From Mesorhabditis belari (taxonomy: Eukaryota > Nematoda > Chromadorea > Rhabditida > Rhabditidae), in assembly GCA_958450365.1 (NCBI GenBank), contig CAUEEP010000879.1:449501-513500 (forward strand): 64,000 bases of DNA. Reading direction: 5' to 3'. Made by a program: the position numbers and the translations under genes. The notes below the pieces were generated by a model. The model did no database searches and had not been told where the DNA came from. It worked only from the letters and a program-made list of their open reading frames with translations. Positions 53,331-64,000 of this stretch are shown here, piece by piece; the stretch's first letter is position 1, and each line of letters begins with the position of its first letter.

Positions 53331-53670
53331 GGCATTTTTAGAATAGCTCTTTTTCCTCTTGTCCCTACTAATTGTAAGGTGAGCTTAATTTGATTGATTT
53401 GCTTTCAAAAGCTTGCTTTTCAATGCACCTTTCTCCACTCATCTCAGTTTTGTGATGAAATTTTCTCATTTTCTGCTTTCGCAATGATCTTTCAAAGCCC
53501 CAAAAATTGCCATTCCGCAAAGTGTCACTGAAATTTTCTCATTCTGGTCCGTTTTGTGCCTTTCTTGTATTGCTTTCGGGTTTAGGAATAAATGTAGGAC
53601 GAATTTTGAAGTCAAAACATGAATCTATTACAGTAAATCAATAAATTAAGGGGAAAAATGATCAAAAATT

Positions 53671-56232
<2,562 letters not shown>

Positions 56233-56894
56233 CGCTTTCGAGTTTCAAAGTGATGACTTAGGAAATTCAAGTCAGAGAAAATTTCAAAAATGCGTGTTAA
56301 ATTGTTGGTGTGGGTTTAGGTGGTCTCATTTATACTGTATACGGAGGGGATGGTCTGTGAGGGGGAAAATTGGGGGATTTTCCCCACACATTCAACAAAG
56401 AGGACAAAAAAGGGGGAGAGTTTTGTGGGTGAGTGATGACGATGAGTGGCCGAAATGAGAACATCCCATCATTGATGTTTTGCAATTTTTGTGACGAGAA
56501 AGGCCCGATTTCCGGCTAGTGATGAAGCCAGGAAGTGACTAAACAAAGAAGCATCGTGAAGGCACGTTTCAAGACCAAGTTCATTGACCCTAGTGATTTG
56601 TGCTTAAAATCTGCTCACCTTTGACCGTAGTGTAATCTTCAAAACTCTCATAGCTGGTTCCTGGTGTTCAGCTTGACATCAGGTCAGATCACATTCAACT
56701 TTATTCTGTAGAAAACATTTTTACAAGACACATTCTATGTTTTGTTTGTTCTATATTTATTCCACAGAATTTTTGACAAAAGGCACCTTCGGATAATTCT
56801 TGACTGTAATTTAAAAGTTCATAAAGAAATTTGAAAAATTAGAAACAATTCCTTTGACAAAGACAATCACGGTCTGCTTTACCAGTTCAATAAC

Positions 56895-56953
56895 TTTTCT
56901 GCAACAAATACCCGTGCTCGTCAAATCGATGAAGATTTTCAACTCTTGTAATC
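56895..56953 (-). pseudogene. HPPD exon 11 fragment
   Basis: 59 bases match 53882-53941 of HPPD exon 11 (coding for [16 protein letters not shown]), with one base deleted so the frame is broken. Flanks on both sides are unrelated to HPPD. It abuts the foldback element that begins at about 56954. Confidence 0.85.
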
Positions 56954-57620
56954 GTCGCACAACGAGTACAAAATTTTTTGTCTTCAAATCAAAACTCTAA
57001 GCACTAACAACTCTTAAATGCTGTCCAACTAAGAGAAAAAATGCAAAAAGAATCGATTTCGACTTGTCAATTTTTTGTTGATAGGTCGAGAAATTTTGTC
57101 TTTTGATCTAATCAAAACATCAACGGTGCTGGCCATGGAGTTCACCAACTTTGATACGCCATATCTATAAATGTACTCGACAGAACCCATAAGTGTTATA
57201 TATTCTGAAACCTCAGGTTGAGCTCTACAAGATGGTATCAGTTTTTCTATATGTTTTCTATTTTATTCAGGGTTTTTTTGCCCTTCTGAACACCAAAGTT
57301 GAAACCTAGAAATTTTCAAAGTCACTTTTCATCGCGATATCGTCGTCAAATCGTGCTGAAAGTGTGTTTTTTGGAATCTACACAAAAAAATTGGCCCGGG
57401 AGAGTAGAATTTGAACAATTGCAACTGGGATATCTTAGGAGAGTTGATTAGATCAAAAGACAAAATTTCTCGACCTATCAACAAAAAATTGACAAGTCGA
57501 AATCGATTCTTTTTGCATTTTTTCTCTTAGTTGGACAGCATTTAAGAGTTGTTAGTGCTTAGAGTTTTGATTTGAAGACAAATGGTTTTTGTTCAAACTA
57601 CGTACTCGTTGTGCGTCGGA
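56954..57620. mobile_element. Foldback element, CGCACAACGAGTAC ends
   Basis: CGCACAACGAGTAC, TTTGTCTTCAAATCAAAACTC and AAGCACTAACAACTCTTAAATG at the left are mirrored exactly or nearly so at 57444-57620. The arms of about 160 bases extend to GAGAAATTTTGTCTTTTGATC. There is no coding capacity. Confidence 0.85.
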
Positions 57621-58880
57621 TTGTTTTATTATTGTTAATTGTCTGATTGTTTTCCAACACCGATCCTCTTGAAGAGTCTGCAATTGCAATATTTTTCTAT
57701 TGAGGACGTCATTTGTCTGTGTAAACCCTCTCCGAAATCTGTTTATTTCTCTTTCAGCTCTTTATTTGGTTTTGAGGACCAAGCTAAAGTTTAGACGGTG
57801 GTCAAAAGCGGTTCAAAAAAAGAACCACAGCGAGATCATTATTACGTTGCAACAATGGTTCGTTGTAAGTTGTATTCACATGATTTTCCCATTTTTTGGG
57901 TATTCATTGAAAGGAGATTTTTCTAGAAACACCAATACACAATTTGGAGAAAAAGAAAGAGAGAAATCTTTGAAAATTCCAAAAGTCTCTCTCAAAATCT
58001 CCAAAGAACAAATTAAACGAATTTGAGTGTTCATTGTTGATTTCCAAAAGGAGACAGATAAATAATAAACACTTGAGTGACTTGGGAATGATGGAATTGG
58101 GAAATTCCGCGACTTGAGTGAATGTTGATGCTGATTGATGAAAACTGACGAACAAAAGTCTTGATTCTTGACTCTTGACTCCTAAGATACTTTAGTTTAA
58201 AGTAGTGCTTCAAGAATTGCGAAAAAAGTTAATGCTTGATTGGCGTTTCAGTAAGCGTTATTTTGAATTTTCAATGATTCATTAAATTTCCTAAAAACGC
58301 ACGATATTTTGATCAGAGGTAACTGGTTGATAAGCTCAATGTCTAATGTCATTGTCTAAAGCCTTTTTCCCAAATTTTGTGCACCAATTCGATGTTTAGT
58401 TGTTTATCTCGAATTGTTGATCATTTACATTTCATTTTTCGTCACAATCGTCACAGTTCTCCAAAGAGAAACTTTTTCTGCAAAACCAGGGTTTTAAGAG
58501 TTCACAAAAAGTCCATTGAACGGATATTCTCGGTGTTATTAAATCTCAATCTCATACTATAAATATTGTGTGACAAGAGAATGGACACAGTTGGAATCAG
58601 AACATAATCCTTAATCACTGGAAGAATTTCAGAAATAGCTGGGTTGTTTGGTTGTTCAGAAATTGTTTCAAACTCTTCAATGAAATGCAAATTTCTTGAT
58701 AAAATGACTCATTCCAATCAAAAGAAGACCTTCATTTTTGATTTTTTTTCCATCAACAGACAAAAAGCGGGTTTTATCAAGGAGAAAAAGCAGATAAATG
58801 ACGAGATTTGAATAGGAAAGCTCAAGGTGGAGAAAATACTATATAAAGAACGGAAATCAAAGAAAAAAACAAGTGATTTC
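57620..58880. other. No gene recognised
   Basis: Open frames here are short and have no family resemblance. The last about 50 bases hold a TATATAAAG box (58840-58848) that may be the promoter of the next gene. Confidence 0.45.
58838..58850 (+). promoter_or_regulatory. TATA-like box upstream of the cysteine-rich secreted gene
   Basis: ACTATATAAAGAACG lies about 40 bases before the start codon at 58885. The spacing fits a very short 5' UTR. Only sequence resemblance supports it. Confidence 0.4.
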
Positions 58881-58884
58881 TGAA

Positions 58885-59752
58885 ATGAATCCGCTTATTT
58901 TCATTGTTGTTGCCATTTCTGTGGTCTGTGCTCAACCAGTCACTCTTGAGCAAGTTGAGGATGCACAAAGGACCGGGAAATACGTTTGTGAGGTTTGTTT
59001 GAAAGATTATCAAATAAAGATTTGTTAAACAATTCTTGATTCATACTTTTGATTAGTGCAAATACATCGGTGCTCCCCTCTACAATACGGTGCTCAATCC
59101 TGGGCTCAAGTCGAAGACTTTTGGCACTTGTTTGACCGGAGCAAAGGTTTGGAGTTATTATCTGTGCATAGAAGCTTTGAAATAGTACTAAGAGTTTTCT
59201 GACTAAGTTTATCTTGATGTTTATCTTGATGTTTATACTCGAAAACAGTCTTTAGTGTGATGCGGATATCGATTGTGGAGTTGGAACCGGTAACTGTAAT
59301 GGATACAAAGCGGGAACGTGAGTGATCCCATTGGTTTCAACTATTAGTCAAAAGAAAAGTCATTGTCCTACTGAACTCATTGAACTTTGAATACTATTTC
59401 AGTTATTAAGGCATTTATAGGTGCAACTGTGCGGCCTGTGTCAACTATAAGAAGTGTAACGAGGATTCGGATTGCGGTGGATTGATTGGTGGATGTGACC
59501 TTCAAAAAGGGCAATGCCATTGTCAAAGGGTTTGTTTTAATGAAAAACTAGCAAATAGAAATGTTAACTGAATATTTGAAGTAGGATTAGTAAATTTGTC
59601 TACAGTTTTTTGTCATTTTTCAGGCTCTTGAGAGGCTCGGTTTCGAGACACTTCTCGAGCAAAATCAGCGTTTCTGTGGAGTGAAAAAGTGTTCCCTTGG
59701 TTGCTTTGGTTTACCCTGTAATCAGGGAATTTGCACGTGTCCTTTGGGTTAA
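58885..59752 (+). CDS. Cysteine-rich secreted protein, 165 residues
   Basis: Five exons join in phase: 58885-58992, 59057-59146, 59256-59317, 59421-59529 and 59624-59752. A signal peptide MNPLIFIVVAISVVCA is followed by a mature part with about 20 cysteines in clusters: YVCECKYIGAP, CDADIDCGVGTGNC, CNCAACVNYKKCNEDSDCGG, GGCDLQKGQCHC, FCGVKKCSLGCFGLPC and GICTCPLG. The spacing suggests several small disulfide-knotted repeats. It is extracellular. No named family is certain. The gene is clean, with no frame damage. Confidence 0.7.
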
Positions 59753-59936
59753 ATGATTTCTAGAAATAAAATTTTTATTTCCATTTATTTATTTACACGT
59801 AAAATGCGCTAAAATGAGATCAACGAGGCAATATCTAGCAAACAAATAAAAAGGGGGAAACAAAAATGGATAAACTGACAAGAAAATGGGAAGAAATCAA
59901 AGTTATAAATGAAAAGCCAGACAGGTCACATTTCTT

Positions 59937-61068
59937 TTACCAATAGACATGTTTCTTCTTGGCAGTGACAAGATTGATTGGCGGTTGTCGAGTGACAGGA
60001 GTGCTACCTCCACTACTACCACTGTCCGTTGATCCTTGGCTAAAATTGATTGTAAAAATGTGACATACGATTGTTTATCTAAATATTCAATTTAATAATC
60101 TAATTATCTAACTTATATGACGCAAAATAGCCTAAGCCTCGAATATTTCTCATTTGGATCAAGCTTAACTGTTCAAAGTGCATAGCTCTCATTTTTGTGT
60201 ACAATGAGTGTACCTCGGTGCTTAATCTAGATATTTTCAGCATTTTCTTCTATCTATTGCTTTATTTCAAATACTTTAAGTGCTCTTTTTTATTTTTTTC
60301 TTGATTGTGGTTTGATAGAAATATATAAAATATAAAAGAAAACAAGTTTCCCATTGAAAAAACTATTGGTTAAAAAAGTTAGCAAAAATTTGTCCACGAG
60401 GAAGCGAACGTGGACCTAGTTGCGAACATGGACCTAGTTGCGAACATGGACCTAGTTGCGAACGTGGACCTAGTTGCGAACGTGGACCTAGTTGCGAACG
60501 TGGACCTAGTTACGACCGTGGACCTACGTGGACCTAGCGAACGTGGACCCGGTTACAAAGCACGAGAGCTTTGTAACCGGAGCACTAGCACTCGGCCAAA
60601 GCGCGACATTTCCTAGGCAAGAAAGAAGTCTTATAAAGTCTTACAAGGAGGAAGTCTTACAAAGAGACAACTAAAACTTTAAAGTCAAATTCTTTGCGTT
60701 TACAAAGCATTTAAGAAAAACTAAAAACGGATTCGAAAAACCCGTAAAAAACTGAAAAAAGATAGGATAGGTTTTGTTTTAAAAGTTCAACTCAATTTCG
60801 CGACCTTCTCTAGTTAGTTCTCGTAAGTTCGTTTTTAACTGTTCTTCAAATGAAACTCACTCTTTTTGTCTCCTCAAGAACAATCGACCGAGCTCTTGTG
60901 CAAGACTGGGCCTAAAAATATTACTTATAAAGATCAGATAGCTTTTTGAGCAAGATTAAAGATGGAATTGTATTTTAGAAACTCTAGACTTAAATGTAAA
61001 ACGAACTTTCTCAGTTCAGGCTTTCCGATTGCCGAGGAAACGCTGGCTTTTCGCTCACCTGGAGGCAT
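59937..61068 (-). CDS. Small basic protein, 71 residues, three exons
   Basis: Exons 61068-61007, 60911-60861 and 60039-59937 join at matching phase 2 junctions. The protein starts MPPGERKASVSSAIGKPELR, continues LAQELGRLFLRRQKD, has a serine/glycine-rich stretch and ends NLVTAKKKHVYW. There is no signal peptide, membrane segment or known family. Intron 2 contains the 18-bp minisatellite at 60402-60550. Agreement of phase and splice sites makes it plausible. The first donor (GTTCGT) is weak. Confidence 0.45.
60402..60550 (+). repeat. 18-bp minisatellite
   Basis: About seven copies of GTGGACCTAGTTGCGAAC (with some CATGGACC and TACGACC variants), then shortened copies. It produces a repetitive frame on the plus strand that is not a gene. 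It lies in an intron of the small minus-strand gene. Confidence 0.9.
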
Positions 61069-61079
61069 TTTGCAAATGA

Positions 61080-62740
61080 TATCTGAAATATTTGAATGTT
61101 TATGAAACTACACAAGAATTCAAAAGGAAACAAAAACGTTCAAATAGAGAAATGAAAAATGGGGGAAATTTTAATCGAGAGTTCAAGTGAAGAACCGAAA
61201 TGAAATCGTCGAACACCAGGGGAAATTTCTCTCTTTTTTTTTTCGCCCACTCTTTTTTGGGTGTTCCAATGGGAAGTAATTCTTGAACGAATTTGATGGA
61301 TCATTGTCGTAAAGAAAAAATTTTGTCCTAGAAAAAAGACGTTCGAAAGTTTTTAAGCAAATTATCACATTACCAATTGAAATGTTAAGTGAAAAGATCA
61401 GAAAGTTCACTCTTGAATTGGAAATTTGGTTGATTCTCTGATTCTCTGAGCGATAAGTAAAGGTAGTGATAAGTAAAGGGCTTTTGATTCAAAGGTTATT
61501 GATTTAGGTTTAAAAATTTTAAAACTAGTAGGAGTTTTAGAGCTGCTTGTGGATAGCCGAATAACCTCTAAAAATGCTAAATAGATCTTGTGATAGGGCG
61601 AGATTGAAAACACGAAAAAGACGGCTGAAAAGAGGACGATTGAACACTGATCACCGACGAGAGAATCCATTAAAACGAGGAGGGGATACGAATCATGAAA
61701 CCGATTTTACGAGCATTCATAGGAAATCCAGAGATCTGTGTTACAAAAAGAAAAGGTTTTGAGCTGTTTTGTAGCTGTTTTGTAGCTGCTTTGAGCTGTT
61801 TTGTAGTTGTTTTTGATTTAGAATTGGTTTAAGAATCAAAAAAAGTTCAAGATATCTTGTTTAACGGAATAATATTAATACATAGCTGATTGTACTTTGA
61901 TAAGCAGCTTTTGAAACACTTTGAATTGCTCAAATGTGCCAGAAAGAATGAATGAAAGTACTTGAAAGTACTTGAAAGCAAAGTATTGAATGATTAGGAT
62001 TTCCTTATAGTTCTGATAGACAATCAAATATTGAATGGGTAAAGCTCTGAAAATCATTCTTCAATTATAGAAAACATAGAGTAAATCAATCAAAAAAGAA
62101 ATAGATCATATAGATCAGGAATATTTCATTTTGTTCCCATTAGCCGACAATGATTGAGGAGTCAACAAATCAAGATCTTTATAGAGCGCCTGAAAACATG
62201 TTCAATCCAATCTTTTTGTTTATGACGTCTAAACATTTTCAAAGGCTGATCAACGAAGAGAAATTCGGCGAATCTCCCCGCTCAACGCCAAGAGCAAACC
62301 CCGTTAAGAAAGACTCCCCATTTTCCCCATCGACGATCCCATTTTCTATCTCCTTTTTTCTCTTTTTTTCCGTTTGATGGGGGCGATTTTGTTTGCCGAA
62401 TTTTTGGGGAGTGCAGTGTATCACGTTTGCATGTCCACCTACGAGATTCATTTATTTCCCCTATTGCTTTTCTCCGACAAAACATTGCCCGTACCTGCCC
62501 ACTTGAACCCGCTCTTGAATTGACTAGACTAGAAATAGCAGAATTCAGTGAGTCAGAAGAATTTGGGCACAAACCAGAGGAAATCTAGCTACAATTGGGT
62601 TGTTGAAACCTAAAAAGTAAAATTCAGAGTGTTTCGAGTGGGCCAACTTCACTCAAACAAACTTCGAGAAAACTGTTCCACGTCTAGAACGATTATCTAA
62701 AGTATTTATACAAAAATTTAGCACTTTAATCAAAAAAACA
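61080..62740. other. No gene recognised
   Basis: I see no supported exon. GCTGTTTTGTAGCTG units repeat near 61761-61815. Other open frames lack any recognisable feature. Confidence 0.45.
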
Positions 62741-62750
62741 AAAAACATTT

Positions 62751-62821
62751 GCGTTCGGGGGGAATCGAACCCCCGTCGAATGCTTGGAAGGCATCCATGC
62801 TGACCATTACACCACGAACGC
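62751..62821 (-). tRNA. tRNA-Gly (anticodon UCC)
   Basis: 71 bases fold as a full cloverleaf: acceptor GCGTTCG/CGAACGC, D-arm GTGTAATGGTCAGCAT, anticodon stem GATGC/GCATT with loop CTTCCAA (anticodon TCC), and T-arm GGGGG/CCCCC with loop TTCGATT. Both internal promoter boxes are good. On the coding strand a T run lies just downstream, as needed for RNA polymerase III termination. No intron. It is the only convincing tRNA gene in the window. Confidence 0.96.
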
Positions 62822-63057
62822 ACATTGGATGTTCAGGCGAAAGACTTTATCTTTCAGAGGGAGAAAAGAGCGATTGAAGATCAAAGATGGAAAGAAAACG
62901 ATTTGGAACAAAAAGAAAGCCGGTATTTAAATCAGACATTTGCAAATCTTGCAGAAATCTTTTTGGCGAACAAAGGCTGTTTACAAAGTTTACGATTTGT
63001 ACCAAAGTTCGACCTTGTTCTAATATGAGTCATCAAGAGAAATCGGTCCACGTTTTA

Positions 63058-63116
63058 CGTAGTCTACCAAACGCTTAATCGCCAATTCGTAGTCTACCAA
63101 ACGCTTAATCGCCAAT
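63058..63116 (+). repeat. 28-bp tandem duplication
   Basis: CGTAGTCTACCAAACGCTTA followed by ATCGCCAATT occurs twice head to tail. Recent-looking; no function seen. Confidence 0.85.
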
Positions 63117-63282
63117 TTCGTCGTTTAGCTGAAAACCAAAATCGAGATGACTTTTCGTAATTTGTTGGAATTTTTGCTTTTTTTCTTTCCGGTTAGTTCA
63201 AATAGAGATCAGCAATGAAATGGCTTTGAAAGACTGAAGTTTCCTTTGAAAGTTTATTCTTTTTCAAGTCATTGTTGATATT

Positions 63283-64000
63283 TTACAGTCCGCTTTTTTC
63301 AGGAGCCACCCATCCACCAAATTTTGAGTGGATTTTCTTGGCAATCTCGATCAAATGAAAATCACTGTAGCGTGGGCCGATCACCTATAAATTGATTTGT
63401 AAGCTTTGAACTAAATTTGGGTTTTGATTTAATTAGATACGAAATAATATAGATATGAATAAGCAAAAGTGTCACCGAAACGGCCAATGGAATTCCTTCG
63501 CTGTTCAGTCCAACCGGGCAAACAATGCAAGGAAGTCCCAAGTAATTGACAATGCCTAAAATATTACCAAAGATTTCTTTTGCTTTTTTTAGCTTTAGCT
63601 TTAGCTTTTTACTTTTTCTTTTTACTTTTTATTCAATATTTTGCCTTTTCCATGTTTTACTTATTCCCAAATTAGCTCAAGTTCAAAACCTGTTGACACT
63701 TTCGCTCCTAATGCAATCTTAGACAACAATTGAATTACCAAAATAGAATCAGAGATTAAAATGTTGGAGAACTTAAAATGTTATAGAAAAACAAATAGAA
63801 TTGCTAGTCTAGACAATGTTCTCTTGATGTTATTGAAAAACAAGATCATATGCGTTTCTCGTTTCCCGGTTTCCCTCAAAGAGCGTTTAAAGATGATCGA
63901 ATTAGACTAAATTAGTGATTTTTAAAGACCACTAACCACTATAGGCAAAATTGAGATGACAAAGTTCGGCATGATGATAATCAGCTACATTTGGCCATCC
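63283..64000 (-). CDS. Amidase (fatty-acid-amide-hydrolase type), C-terminal part
   Basis: Exon 63384-63283 reads VIGPRYSDFHLIEIAKKIH then GGWVAPEKSGL and stop. Exon 63555-63476 reads VNYLGLPCIVCPVGLNSEG then IPLAVS. The two join in phase. LGLPxxxxPVGLNSEGxP...VQVIGPRY is the conserved C-terminus of amidase-signature enzymes, which use a Ser-Ser-Lys triad to hydrolyse amides; FAAH acts on lipid amides at membranes. The catalytic part would lie upstream, beyond the window. A stretch at 63980-63930 (ADYHHAELCHLNF) may be a further exon. Substrate is not shown. Confidence 0.75.

Noticed and set aside
60410..60616. Repetitive plus-strand frame over the 18-bp minisatellite as a repeat protein
   Set aside because: An 18-bp repeat is a multiple of three, so an open frame is automatic. 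Shortened copies break the pattern, and no splice or start context supports it.

Overview
The window reads as nuclear DNA of a nematode, probably rhabditid-like. It is AT-rich, with many small introns of the GTAAG...TTTCAG type. It carries nematode-style families (a seven-pass chemoreceptor resembling class H, an SCP/CAP secreted protein, C-type lectins) and Tc1/mariner, Tc3-like, pogo-like and Kolobok-like transposon debris. I name no species. Gene models were built by hand from open frames, splice signals and phase matching. There is no RNA evidence.

Layout. 1-2.7 kb: no gene seen. 2.7-5.0 kb: a LINE reverse-transcriptase fragment butted against Kolobok-like transposase pieces. 5.6-13.0 kb (minus): two kinase domains, K2 and K1, back to back and possibly one tandem-kinase gene. 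13.1-17.6 kb (plus): an F-box protein with an FBA (glycoprotein-binding type) domain, transcribed divergently from K1. 17.7-18.6 kb: a foldback element whose arms carry tRNA-like sequences. 18.7-21.9 kb (plus): kinase K3 with a long C-terminal domain. 22.4-25.7 kb (minus): a threonine-rich secreted protein, C-type lectin pieces and a transposase fragment. 27.2-29.1 kb: an SCP protein. 30.1-33.1 kb: kinase K4, intact, with the same C-terminal domain as K3. 33.3-41 kb: a small acidic protein, a tetraspan membrane protein, a chemoreceptor and a small hydrophilic protein. 42-49 kb (minus): exons of an unrecognised extracellular protein, broken by repeats. 50.8-53.7 kb: gene fragments and copied segments. 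53.7-56.2 kb (minus): a complete 12-exon 4-hydroxyphenylpyruvate dioxygenase (HPPD). 58.9-61.1 kb: a cysteine-rich secreted protein and a small basic protein. 62.75 kb: one good tRNA-Gly(UCC). 63.3-64 kb (minus): the end of an amidase.

The most interesting content is the K1-K4 family. Four kinase domains share intron positions and phases and a motif of the form (I/V/L)(R/K)P(I/E)GFD after the kinase. K3 and K4 add a roughly 400-500 residue C-terminal domain that I do not recognise. The F-box gene lies among them. A role in signalling or substrate turnover is only inference.

Mobile DNA is dense but mostly intronic. K1 carries a Tc3-like element and two MITEs (one adjoining a tRNA-like sequence), all in introns. 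The F-box gene carries a nested MITE stack and a palindromic MITE in introns, but one element splits an exon. Several single-base frameshifts fall in homopolymers, so residual assembly error must be weighed against real decay.
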